DNA of 13,319 nt from Rhizobiaceae bacterium (GTDB lineage Bacteria; Pseudomonadota; Alphaproteobacteria; Rhizobiales; Rhizobiaceae). The first letter of the stretch is position 1. Every line of letters starts with the position of its first letter. The notes under the pieces are model-generated. The model made no database searches, was not told the DNA's origin, and saw only the letters and a list, made by a program, of their open reading frames with translations. The stretch covers positions 1 through 13,319 of the forward strand of contig JACMIV010000019.1 of the NCBI GenBank assembly GCA_014380965.1. Reading direction: 5' to 3'. A program made the translations under genes and the position numbers. Of this stretch, positions 6,604 to 13,319 are shown one piece after another.

Positions 6604-6741
6604 CGCATGGTTGCCATCAACAACCACGTGATGCGTCCTGGATAGTCGAACCGCCACCAGTTCCCAATCTTGCGCTGTAAGGTCAGCCGAGGCGCGTTGA
6701 GTAAAGCGCGAGCGCGCGGGTCCGGATGGCCGCCCGTCGCC

Positions 6742-7080
6742 TCAAATGGCTGCGACGACGCGGGCGATGTCTCGTGGGGCGAAGGGTTTGGCGACAAAAG
6801 GCACGTTCCTGAAGCGCTGCGGAATGTCGCGTCGGCTGCTGGTGACGAAGCAGAAGGGCACAGCCTTTGCCCGGAGCGCGGCGACGACGGTCCAGCAACC
6901 CTCCCGATCGCCCGCAAGATTGATGTCGATCATCGCGAAGTCCACGCCCTCGCCGATGCACAGGAGACCCGCTGCGGCGGTGGAGGCGAGACAGCACTCG
7001 ACGTTTTGGGCACTCGTTGTGACGATGTCTTCCAGATCGATCGCGATGATCGGCTCGTCTTCCAAAATGAGTATGCGCAT
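6742..7080 (-). CDS. Single-domain response regulator (receiver domain only)
   Basis: The protein has 112 residues from the ATG at 7080, which is preceded by AAGGA at 8 nt; a longer frame to 7110 lacks a ribosome binding site. It is a stand-alone CheY-like receiver. The acidic pocket is in MRILILEDEP, the phospho-acceptor Asp in FAMIDINLAG, the switch Thr in FCFVTSS and the conserved Lys in VAKPF. There is no output domain. The PFCFVTSS...VPFVAKPF region resembles the alphaproteobacterial FAT GUY subgroup (Sma0114-like receivers), with FVTSS in place of the usual FATGY; this is a resemblance, not a firm assignment. It lies 78 nt downstream of the EAL-domain gene on the same strand with no terminator between, so co-transcription is likely. 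Such proteins usually act as phosphate sinks or allosteric partners in phosphorelays, often of HWE/HisKA2 kinases. No kinase is in the window. Confidence 0.9.
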   Translation of the reverse strand: MRILILEDEPIIAIDLEDIVTTSAQNVECCLASTAAAGLLCIGEGVDFAMIDINLAGDREGCWTVVAALRAKAVPFCFVTSSRRDIPQRFRNVPFVAKPFAPRDIARVVAAI

Positions 7081-7158
7081 CGGGCTTGTCCTTTCGTCGC
7101 GACAGACCAATGCGGACCGATGCTCGAAGGTTGCGTTGCGCTGTAATGATACGCGGCT

Positions 7159-9186
7159 TCAAACGCTGGAAAGAAGCTTGGATGCAGACGGCGGAGCGGA
7201 GATCGAGGACGCGGGCGGGGTCGCCGACGCCAAAGCCGACGCCACGCCCGAGCGGACTGCGAAGCGCGACAGGACCTCGCCGGCGATCCTGTCGGCCGGC
7301 ATCGGGCGGCCGAAATGGTAACCCTGCAACTGGTCGCAGCCGAGTTCCGAAAGAACGGCGACCTGCGCCTCGGTCTCGACGCCCTCGGCGGTGACTTTCA
7401 TGTGCATGATGTGCGCAAGCGAAATGATCGTGTCGAGGATCTCGCGCACGTTCTGCTCGCCGGCGTCGAAGGCGACCATGAAGGACTGGTCGATCTTCAG
7501 CTTGTCGAAGGGAAAGCGCCAGAGATAGCCGAGCGACGAGTAGCCGGTGCCGAAATCGTCCATGTCGATCGACACTCCGAGGGCCTTCAGCTCGTTCAGC
7601 TGACCGAGGATGTCCTCGGAGCGCTCGAGAAGGAGAGACTCGACGACCTCGATCTCCAGGCGGCGCCCCTCGATTCCGGCCGAAGCGAGCGCGTCCTGGA
7701 CGATGCCGACGAGATCGCCGTCCTGAAACTGCACGGCCGACAGGTTGACGGAGACGAAGAGGTGATCGGGCCATTCGGCGATTTGGCGCGCCGCCTGCCG
7801 GATGACCCAGGTCCCGATCTCCTTGATGTAGCCCCGCGTCTCGGCGATCGCGATGAAGTCGGCGGGAGAGATGTAGCCGCCGTCCGGGTTCGGCATCCGT
7901 ATCAGCGCCTCGAACCCGAGCAGCTCCGTCCCGTCGCCCGAGACGATGGGCTGGTAGAAGAGCTCGAAACCATCCGCCGCGACCGCTGCCCGCACCATCG
8001 CCTCGACCTGGCGCCGGCGATGGACCTCTTCGTCCATATGGGTATCGAACAGAGTGAATTCGCCCGTTTTTGTGGTCTTCTGGTGGAAGACGGCAAGCTC
8101 GGCATGCCTGACGAGTTCGCCATGCGTACGCCCATCCCGCGGCATCATCGCGACACCGATCGAAACCTGAGGTCGAACGATCTGGCCCTTCAAATCGATG
8201 GGTTCGCCGACGGAAGCGCGGATCCGACGCACAAGCGCGATCACGTCTTCCGGCCCTTCGACGCGCCGGTGCAGGATCGTGAAATCGTCGGCGCCGATCC
8301 GGGCGATGAGGTCGGTACGGTCGACGGAGGCGTTGATTCGGCTTGCCACGTGGCGCAGCAGCTCGTCGCCCTGCGCTTGGCCTAGACTGTTGTTGATCTC
8401 CGAGAGCCCGTCGATGTCGACGAAGCAGAAGGCCATCTCCTCGCGTGTCGCGCGGGAGGTCGAGAGAACCCGCTCGGTCTCCTGCTGCATCCGCGTGCGG
8501 TTGAAGAGATGCGTCAGCGGGTCGTGATTGGCGAGGAACTGGATCCGGTCGTCGGCTTCGACGATCTTGCGGTGACGGCGGACGTAGAAGAGCGTCGGGA
8601 GGCCCGTGGCGACGAGCAGCATCACGAGAAGCTTGAGAGAAGCACCTGTCAGCGCCGACGTATAGGCGGCGCGGTCGTCGAGCATGTCGGCGACGACGGA
8701 GAGATAGCCGACCGTCTGCCCGTCCCGGATCAGCGGGGTGACGATGGACGGGTTGGTCTTGCCGTCGTCGTTCACGACCTGCCAGCTGCCGGGACGCCCC
8801 AGCACCTGATCGGACAGCCGGCCCCCGGAGCTGATGCCCCCGGCGCGGTCGCGCAGCAGCCAGTCATATCGGTCGGAGCGCGAACGGAAGACTTCCTGGC
8901 CCCGGCGATCGAAGATCGCGAAACTGTCGATGTCGGCAAGGCCCGCCACGGTACGCACCCGCGTCTCTGCATCGGGATCGCGCGCAAGGCCTGTCAGAAA
9001 GGCGTCGAGATTGCCTTGGGCGCTCAGCAGAAGCTCGCCGAAACGTTCGCTCTTGGTCTGCATGGCGGTTTCGACGAGGCGGCCGATCGCGGCGTTCCCG
9101 ATGTGCAGGACGCTGAACACGACGAAGCCCGCGAGCAACGCGCCCCCGACGATCGTCGCGCCGTATCGTTTCACTATGGCGAGCAT
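7159..9186 (-). CDS. Membrane-anchored GGDEF-EAL protein, probable c-di-GMP phosphodiesterase with degenerate GGDEF
   Basis: The start is set at the ATG at 9186 (675 aa), where the hydrophobic N-terminus begins; the frame continues to 9351 but that extension is Arg/Ser/Pro-rich and unlike a protein start. No good ribosome binding site precedes 9186, so the start is uncertain. A first transmembrane helix (GATIVGGALLAGFVVFSVL) is followed by a periplasmic sensor region of about 150 residues and a second helix (LKLLVMLLVATGLPTLFYV). A GGDEF domain follows in which the active-site motif reads GADDF, so cyclase activity is doubtful. The C-terminal EAL domain keeps its catalytic set: EALIR, NLSAVQ, EVVES, DDFGTGYSSLGYL, KIDQSF, EGVET and LQGYHFGRP. 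It should therefore hydrolyse c-di-GMP, perhaps gated by GTP binding in the GGDEF domain. The downstream receiver gene is probably in the same transcript. Confidence 0.92.
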   Translation of the reverse strand: MLAIVKRYGATIVGGALLAGFVVFSVLHIGNAAIGRLVETAMQTKSERFGELLLSAQGNLDAFLTGLARDPDAETRVRTVAGLADIDSFAIFDRRGQEVFRSRSDRYDWLLRDRAGGISSGGRLSDQVLGRPGSWQVVNDDGKTNPSIVTPLIRDGQTVGYLSVVADMLDDRAAYTSALTGASLKLLVMLLVATGLPTLFYVRRHRKIVEADDRIQFLANHDPLTHLFNRTRMQQETERVLSTSRATREEMAFCFVDIDGLSEINNSLGQAQGDELLRHVASRINASVDRTDLIARIGADDFTILHRRVEGPEDVIALVRRIRASVGEPIDLKGQIVRPQVSIGVAMMPRDGRTHGELVRHAELAVFHQKTTKTGEFTLFDTHMDEEVHRRRQVEAMVRAAVAADGFELFYQPIVSGDGTELLGFEALIRMPNPDGGYISPADFIAIAETRGYIKEIGTWVIRQAARQIAEWPDHLFVSVNLSAVQFQDGDLVGIVQDALASAGIEGRRLEIEVVESLLLERSEDILGQLNELKALGVSIDMDDFGTGYSSLGYLWRFPFDKLKIDQSFMVAFDAGEQNVREILDTIISLAHIMHMKVTAEGVETEAQVAVLSELGCDQLQGYHFGRPMPADRIAGEVLSRFAVRSGVASALASATPPASSISAPPSASKLLSSV

Positions 9187-9459
9187 CGCATCATTCGCAT
9201 TGGAACCCGACCGGACGCTACAATGGACAGGTAAAAATTTAGTCCTCCTCAGCCTCGCCTCGTTGCGGGATCGCCATCCTGGAAGCGAGCTCGGGCTGCG
9301 CATCGACGGGCGATGCAGCACCGGCTGCGAATTCCGTTGCGGAACAGGCACAGCCGAATTTCGAAACAGCTGCGGATATAACGACCCCTTTGACGTGCTT
9401 TCCGGTCGTGCCTAATCTTGCCCGAAACGGTGCGAAACGTGCGGGGGAGTGGCAGGAGC

Positions 9460-9897
9460 ATGAGACGATGGCTGGTTTCCGTCCTTCTCGCTCTCGCCAT
9501 AGGCGGCGGCTCCACCGTCTCCGATGCGCTCGCGCGTGCCGCGATCGTTGCAAGGGTCGACATCTCGGCTCAGACGATGACCGTTTCACGCAACGGACGA
9601 GTGATCGACCGGTGGAAGGTCTCGACCGCCGGCAAGGGGTACCGCACGCCCGTCGGCAGTTATCGTCCGACGCGCATGCACCGGATGTGGTACTCGCGCA
9701 AATACGACGATGCGCCGATGCCGCATTCGATCTTCTTCCATGGCGGCTATGCCATCCACGGCACGGACTCGATCAAGCGTCTCGGGCGACCCGCCTCGCA
9801 CGGCTGCATCCGCCTCCATCCGAGCAATGCCGCCGCGCTTTACGCGATGGTGCGCGAGGTCGGCCCGCGCAACACCTCGATCGTCATCACGCGTTGA
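9460..9897 (+). CDS. L,D-transpeptidase (YkuD family), small exported form
   Basis: The product has 145 residues from the ATG at 9460. GGGGGAG lies 10 nt upstream, and a signal peptide (MRRWLVSVLLALAIGGGST, cleaved near ALARA) begins right there; a TTG 42 nt earlier would only add a non-hydrophobic extension. The mature part is a minimal YkuD catalytic domain. The active-site motif SHGCIRLHP carries Cys116 with His114, and the upstream IHGTDSIKRLG carries His100. Family members make 3-3 peptidoglycan cross-links or attach proteins to peptidoglycan in the periplasm; which applies here cannot be told. No LysM or other peptidoglycan-binding domain is present. The gene is divergent from the GGDEF-EAL gene (273-nt gap) and convergent with lpxXL (25-nt gap). 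That short gap holds only a 5-bp hairpin at 9900-9913 with no U-tract. Confidence 0.92.
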   Translation: MRRWLVSVLLALAIGGGSTVSDALARAAIVARVDISAQTMTVSRNGRVIDRWKVSTAGKGYRTPVGSYRPTRMHRMWYSRKYDDAPMPHSIFFHGGYAIHGTDSIKRLGRPASHGCIRLHPSNAAALYAMVREVGPRNTSIVITR

Positions 9898-9922
9898 TCC
9901 GGCGTCGGCGCCGTCGGTCGGC

Positions 9923-10855
9923 TCACGTCTCCCAGCGCCTGTGGAACCACATCCATTGCTCCGGGTGTTCGCGCACCCAGCCCTCCACGACGTCGTTCAG
10001 CGCCTGACAGCTCGCGGCGATGTCGATCTCGCCGTCGGCGCCGCGGGGCAGGTCCATGCGGGATTGAAGCTCCAGCCGGTAGCGGCCGCGGGGAAGGCGT
10101 ATGCAGCGGACGGGATAGACCTCGCAACCGAACTGGCGTGCAAGCTTCGGCACCAGCGGATTGGTGCGGCACGTCCGGCCGAAGAACGTGGTCGGGGGCC
10201 CTTTCTTGAATTTCTGGTCGACGAGCATGCCGACGGCCCCGCCGCGGTCGAGCTGGCCGGCCAGCGCCCAGGCCGCACCAGCCTTCGAGGGAACGAGATG
10301 GCCGCCTCGCGTGCGACGCGCCGAGAGGATGCGTCTGGCGATGTACTTGTTGTTGGGCGGTCGGAAGAGGGCGGTGACCTCGAGGCCGAAGGTCGCCGCG
10401 CAGATCGGCAGCAGCTCGAACGAGCCGAGATGACCGGTGAAGAAGAGAAACGGTCCCTTGCGATCCCGCAACGCCTCGAAGATTTCGATGCCCTCGACCT
10501 CGATCAGGCCTTCGCCGGGCTTCTCCGGGTCGAAATCGAAGATCTCGTCGAGATAGACGTATTCGGCGGCGAGCCGGGCCATCTGCTCCCAGTTCCCGCG
10601 TGCGGTCTCCTCGATCCAGGCCTCGTCCTTCTCGGGATAGGCACGGGCAAGGTTCTTCTTCGCCAGCCGGTGTCGTCCCAGGATCGGGCCGACCCAGCGC
10701 CCGATCCTTGCGGCCGTGCCGAGGCCGACGCGCGGCGGCAGCATGCGCAGGATGGCCAGCACGGCGAAGATCGCCTGCGCCGAGGTCCAGTTGCTCGCCT
10801 TGCGCCAGCGCTTCCAGAGCGCCTTCGTGAGGGGATGCTTGCGGAAGGAACTCAT
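9923..10855 (-). CDS. lpxXL: Lipid A very-long-chain fatty acid acyltransferase (LpxXL; HtrB/MsbB superfamily)
   Basis: This 310-residue protein has the usual length of the LpxL/HtrB/MsbB family. The N-terminus is basic with one membrane helix (AQAIFAVLAILRML, about 27-40). The catalytic HX4E motif is GHLGSFE, with His142 and Glu147. Further family patterns are LFRPPNNKYI (164-172), MLVDQKFKKGPPTTFFG (210-226) and the C-terminal HPEQWMWFHRRW (297-308). The enzyme would transfer a secondary acyl chain to lipid A at the inner membrane. Specificity for the very-long-chain fatty acid is inferred from its position at the end of the XL cluster, not from sequence. The ATG overlaps the adh2XL stop by 4 nt (ATGA), and no strong ribosome binding site is seen, so translation is probably coupled. 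The frame stays open upstream to 12901, but that part is a shadow of adh2XL and fabF1XL. Confidence 0.92.
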   Translation of the reverse strand: MSSFRKHPLTKALWKRWRKASNWTSAQAIFAVLAILRMLPPRVGLGTAARIGRWVGPILGRHRLAKKNLARAYPEKDEAWIEETARGNWEQMARLAAEYVYLDEIFDFDPEKPGEGLIEVEGIEIFEALRDRKGPFLFFTGHLGSFELLPICAATFGLEVTALFRPPNNKYIARRILSARRTRGGHLVPSKAGAAWALAGQLDRGGAVGMLVDQKFKKGPPTTFFGRTCRTNPLVPKLARQFGCEVYPVRCIRLPRGRYRLELQSRMDLPRGADGEIDIAASCQALNDVVEGWVREHPEQWMWFHRRWET

Positions 10856-11922
10856 GCCGCTTTGGCGGCTCCCGATCCGGATGCGGCAACGTCCTTGTCG
10901 AGGTTTAGGATGATCTTGCCGAAGACCTTGCGGCCCTCCATCCGCGCCAGCGCGACTTCGAGCCCGTCGAAGCCGATCTCCGTGTCGATGACGGGCGCGA
11001 CGAGGCCGCGCGCCATCTTCTGCATGGCGTCGGCCATGTTCTCCATCCGGCAGCCGAAGGAGCCGATGAGGCGAAGCTGCTGCTGGAAGAGTATCATCAG
11101 GTTGATCTCGGCCGAGACGCCCGAGGTCGAGCCGCAGGTGACGAGCCGCCCGCCGCGCTTCAAGGAAAACATCGAGGCCGCCATCGTGTCCTTGCCGACA
11201 TGCTCGAAGACGACGTCGACACCCTTCTTCTTCGTCAGCTTGCGCACCACGCCCTCGAAACGGTCGGTGCGGTAGTTGATGACGTGGTCGGCGCCGAGCG
11301 CTTTGGCGCCCTCGATCTTGTCGTCGGACCCGACGGTAGCGATCACCTTGGCGCCGTATGCCTTGGCGAGCTGGATCGCGGCCGTGCCGATGCCGGAGCC
11401 GCCGGCATGGATGAGGATCGTCTCGCCGGGCTCGAGTTTGGCATTGTCGAACAGCATGTGCTCGACGGTGCCGAAGGTGACGGGCGCCAGCGCCGCACCG
11501 ATCGCGTCGCAGCCGGGAGGGGCGGGGACGAGGAGCCGGGCGGGAAGGTTCACCACCTCCGTCGCGAAGCCGTCGAGATGGAAACCGTGGACGCCCGAGA
11601 CGTGCTCGCAGAGATTGTCGCGATTTTCGCGACACGCTTTGCAGAGGCCGCAGGTGCGCGCGCCGTAGATCGAGACGAGTTGACCGGGGAGGACGCCCGA
11701 CGCGCCGGGGCCGAGCGCCTCGACGACGCCGGAAGCCTCCGCGCCGATGACGAGCGGCAGCTTGCGCTTGGCGAAAGCCATGCCGCGCCAGCCCCAGACG
11801 TCGATATGGTTGAGGGCGACGACCTTGATCCGCACCCGCGCCTCGCCGAAGCCGGGCGCGCCGGGCTCGTCGATCTCCGTCTGCCGGAGGTCGCGGTCGC
11901 CGAGGAGCTGCAATGCGCGCAT
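10852..11922 (-). CDS. adh2XL: MDR-family alcohol dehydrogenase/quinone reductase-like protein of the very-long-chain fatty acid cluster
   Basis: The protein has 356 residues of the medium-chain dehydrogenase/reductase superfamily. The N-terminal GroES-like domain is followed by a structural zinc lobe with four cysteines (91, 94, 97, 105; CGLCKAC then C after seven residues). A Rossmann NAD(P)-binding domain carries AGGSGIGTAAIQLAKAYGA (173-191). The catalytic-zinc ligands look lost: the usual Cys is Asp41 (ALNHIDVW) and the GHE motif is GAE (60-62). It therefore resembles zinc-independent quinone or enoyl reductases more than true alcohol dehydrogenases. By synteny with rhizobial adh2XL it serves synthesis of the long hydroxylated lipid A chain, possibly in a reduction step; the exact reaction is not known to me. 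AAGGA lies 10 nt before the ATG, which is 27 nt after fabF1XL. Its stop overlaps lpxXL. Confidence 0.9.
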   Translation of the reverse strand: MRALQLLGDRDLRQTEIDEPGAPGFGEARVRIKVVALNHIDVWGWRGMAFAKRKLPLVIGAEASGVVEALGPGASGVLPGQLVSIYGARTCGLCKACRENRDNLCEHVSGVHGFHLDGFATEVVNLPARLLVPAPPGCDAIGAALAPVTFGTVEHMLFDNAKLEPGETILIHAGGSGIGTAAIQLAKAYGAKVIATVGSDDKIEGAKALGADHVINYRTDRFEGVVRKLTKKKGVDVVFEHVGKDTMAASMFSLKRGGRLVTCGSTSGVSAEINLMILFQQQLRLIGSFGCRMENMADAMQKMARGLVAPVIDTEIGFDGLEVALARMEGRKVFGKIILNLDKDVAASGSGAAKAA

Positions 11923-11949
11923 GTGGTTGTGGTCCTTGATCGTCGCCGC

Positions 11950-13230
11950 TCAGCCGCGCGGTTCGCGGCCGAGGACGAGGCTGACATTTTGGCCGCCGAA
12001 GCCGAAGGAGTTGGAGAGGACGGCGGCAACGTCCGCATCGCGCTTGACGTTCGCGACCGTGTCGAGCGGGATCGCCGGATCGGGGACGTCGTGGTTGATC
12101 GTCGGGGGAAGCGTCCCGTCGCGCATGGTGAGGAGGGAGAACACCGCCTCGATGGCGCCGGCCGCAGTCAACGTGTGGCCGATCATCGACTTGTTCGACG
12201 AAATCGGCACGTGTCTCATGTGCTCGCCGAAAACCGCCATCAGCCCGCCGGCCTCCATGCGGTCGTTCTCGGGGGTAGAGGTGCCGTGCGCGTTGACGTA
12301 GCCGATGTCCTCCGGGACGAGGCCGGCATCTTCGAGGCCCTTGCGGATCGTCGCGATGATCGGCGAGCCGTCGGGCTTCGACCGCGTGCGGTGGAAATCG
12401 TCGGCCTTCTCGCCGCAGCCGTGGACGACGCCGAGCACCTTGGCACCGCGCGCCTTGGCGGAAGCCAGCGATTCGAGCACGAGCGCCGCCGCGCCTTCCG
12501 CGATCACGAAGCCGTCGCGGTCCTTGGAGAAGGGCTTCGAGGCGCGCTCGGGCTTGTCGTTCTGGGTCGAGAGAGCCGAAAGCAGCGAGAAGCGGATCAG
12601 CGCCTCGGCGCCGACCGAGCCGTCCGTTCCGATCGCGATGGCGCGATCCGTCTCGCCGCGGCGAATGGCTTCGACGCCGAGCTGGATCGCGCTCGCGCCG
12701 GAAGCGCAGGCGGTGGACAGCGTGACGGGGAGGCCGCGCGTGCCGAGCCGGTCGGCGAGACGCTCGGAAATGCCGCTGAACAGGGTCAGCGCATACATGT
12801 CCGCATCGCGGTTCTGGCGGACGAGTTCCATCAGGCGGTCGTAGCCGGCCTCCTCGCGCGCCTTGCCGGGCAGGGCGTCGAGGAGGAAACGGTGCTGCCA
12901 TTCGAGCTCGATCGGGGGCGCCGCGAGGAAGAGCGGGCCAGGAAAGTCACTGTTGTAGCCGGCCATGCGGACGGCTTCGAGGCCGGCCGATTGTGCGAGC
13001 GCGTAGGACAGTCCGATGCCGGTGATCGGCGACACGTCCATGAAATCCACGGTGCCGGCGATGCGCGTCTTCAGGTTGTCGGTCGCAAAGCGCGTGATCG
13101 CGTGGATGCCGGAACGCCCGGCCGTCAGCGCCGTCCAGTTTGCCTCGACGCCCTCTCCGAGCGAGGAGACGAGGCCGATACCTGTAACCGCGACGATCGG
13201 GCGGCCGAGAAAGTCGGTGCTGGAGCTCAT
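11950..13230 (-). CDS. fabF1XL: Beta-ketoacyl-ACP synthase of the very-long-chain fatty acid cluster (FabF1XL)
   Basis: The protein has 426 residues with a complete KAS I/II condensing-enzyme fold. The nucleophile is Cys175 in LSTACASGAS. The two catalytic histidines are His315 (VNAHGTSTPENDR) and His352 (SNKSMIGHTLTAAGAIE), with Lys347 in the latter motif. The C-terminal SNSFGFGGQNVSLVLG is the usual KAS ending. It would elongate acyl chains on a carrier protein, presumably AcpXL encoded further right, to reach the 26-30 carbon range used in lipid A. The ATG at 13230 is supported by GGGGAG 9 nt upstream and by the normal N-terminus (PIVAVTGIGLVSSLGEG). It is 15 nt from the preceding gene and 27 nt from adh2XL, so it sits within one operon. 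General FabF function in primary metabolism is the alternative, made unlikely by the neighbours. Confidence 0.93.
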   Translation of the reverse strand: MSSSTDFLGRPIVAVTGIGLVSSLGEGVEANWTALTAGRSGIHAITRFATDNLKTRIAGTVDFMDVSPITGIGLSYALAQSAGLEAVRMAGYNSDFPGPLFLAAPPIELEWQHRFLLDALPGKAREEAGYDRLMELVRQNRDADMYALTLFSGISERLADRLGTRGLPVTLSTACASGASAIQLGVEAIRRGETDRAIAIGTDGSVGAEALIRFSLLSALSTQNDKPERASKPFSKDRDGFVIAEGAAALVLESLASAKARGAKVLGVVHGCGEKADDFHRTRSKPDGSPIIATIRKGLEDAGLVPEDIGYVNAHGTSTPENDRMEAGGLMAVFGEHMRHVPISSNKSMIGHTLTAAGAIEAVFSLLTMRDGTLPPTINHDVPDPAIPLDTVANVKRDADVAAVLSNSFGFGGQNVSLVLGREPRG

Positions 13231-13245
13231 GGACGCCGCGCTCCC

Positions 13246-13319
13246 CTAGTGGCCGTCGAGGGCGTGCAGGAAGGCGACGCCCTCGGCCTGGACGTGGCCG
13301 ACCGTCGTCACGAGGGCGC
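13246..13319 (-). CDS. C-terminal fragment of the upstream cluster gene, probably FabF2XL by position
   Basis: Reading leftward from the window edge, an open frame gives 23 residues (ALVTTVGHVQAEGVAFLHAL then DGH) and ends at TAG, 15 nt before fabF1XL. In the known rhizobial order the gene before fabF1XL is fabF2XL, a second condensing-enzyme homologue. The tail itself does not show the usual FabF C-terminal motif (NSFGFGG), so identity rests on synteny alone. Too little is present for a domain call. Confidence 0.5.
   Translation of the reverse strand, partial: ALVTTVGHVQAEGVAFLHALDGH

Larger units (their letters stand above)
5948..6741. other. 794-nt intergenic region without a convincing protein gene
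   Basis: Open frames here (about 85-150 aa on either strand) have TTG starts or no ribosome binding site, Arg/Pro/Ala-rich low-information products and no recognisable domain, so I do not call them. The left part, up to about 6150, should hold the promoter of the importer operon, but no clear -35/-10 pair stands out. Recognisable elements are the inverted repeat at 6127-6144, a small GGTAC-TGC-GTACC hairpin at 6511-6523 and a plus-strand intrinsic terminator at 6567-6603. No tRNA cloverleaf or known housekeeping RNA was recognised. Confidence 0.6.

Noticed and set aside
6630..6660. GGTTCGA-like T-loop sequence on the minus strand
   Set aside because: The flanking bases do not form the 5-bp T-stem, and no acceptor or anticodon arms were found, so it is not a tRNA.
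7315..9234. Plus-strand frames (356 and 241 codons) opposite the GGDEF-EAL gene
   Set aside because: Antisense shadows; the minus-strand frame carries complete EAL motifs and membrane helices.
9341..9365. GGAAC-N16-CGAA upstream of the L,D-transpeptidase
   Set aside because: The -10 element differs from CGTT at two of four bases, so it is not accepted as an EcfG promoter.
9239..9412. A minus-strand peptide frame ending in ...QRGEAEED between the GGDEF-EAL and L,D-transpeptidase genes
   Set aside because: The C-terminal part looks somewhat protein-like, but no ATG/GTG with a ribosome binding site opens a sensible short gene and it lies in the divergent promoter region. I could not support it.
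9710..11275. A 521-codon plus-strand frame across the L,D-transpeptidase end and lpxXL
   Set aside because: It overlaps two well-supported genes in other frames and shows only low-information composition.
9923..12901. A 992-codon open frame on the minus strand
   Set aside because: Only the last 310 codons (from the ATG at 10855) are a gene, lpxXL. The upstream part is an out-of-frame reading of adh2XL and fabF1XL, extremely rich in Arg, Pro and His, as expected of shadow frames at this GC content.

Overview
The window is high-GC bacterial DNA, almost certainly from an alphaproteobacterium of the Hyphomicrobiales (Rhizobiales). The strongest evidence is the right-hand third. It carries fabF1XL, adh2XL and lpxXL in the order known from the acpXL-fabZXL-fabF2XL-fabF1XL-adh2XL-lpxXL cluster, which makes the very-long-chain hydroxy fatty acid (27-hydroxyoctacosanoate type) and attaches it to lipid A. 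A perfect match to the general-stress sigma factor EcfG promoter (GGAAC-N16-CGTT) points to the same group. Genus cannot be told from sequence alone.

Layout, left to right. (1) 1-663 (+): most of a PspA/IM30 coiled-coil membrane-stress protein, cut by the window edge. (2) 713-1789 (-): a GlxA-type AraC-family regulator, convergent with pspA. (3) 1945-2289 (-): a small methionine-rich helical protein of unknown function, divergent from a 48-aa entericidin-like lipoprotein (2584-2730, +) that has an EcfG promoter and an intrinsic terminator. (4) 5947-2852 (-): a three-gene quaternary-amine (betaine/choline-type) ABC importer in the order binding protein, permease, ATPase. Two strong hairpins lie between the binding-protein and permease genes. 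(5) 5948-6741: a 794-nt stretch with no convincing gene, holding an inverted repeat and an orphan plus-strand terminator. (6) 9186-6742 (-): a membrane-bound GGDEF-EAL protein (degenerate GGDEF, intact EAL) followed by a single-domain response regulator. (7) 9460-9897 (+): a small exported L,D-transpeptidase. (8) 13319-9923 (-): the end of an unidentified upstream gene, then fabF1XL, adh2XL and lpxXL, tightly packed and translationally coupled.

Much of the content concerns the cell envelope: PspA, the entericidin-like lipoprotein, the L,D-transpeptidase and lipid A acylation. Osmoprotectant-type uptake and c-di-GMP signalling add to this. No mobile element, CRISPR array, tRNA or rRNA was seen. 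The gene content is mainly ordinary alphaproteobacterial core or near-core. I found no clearly new multi-gene system. The points of most interest are regulatory (EcfG promoter, intercistronic hairpins, orphan terminator) and a few unusual protein details (MDR enzyme lacking catalytic-zinc ligands, degenerate GGDEF, Met-rich helical protein).
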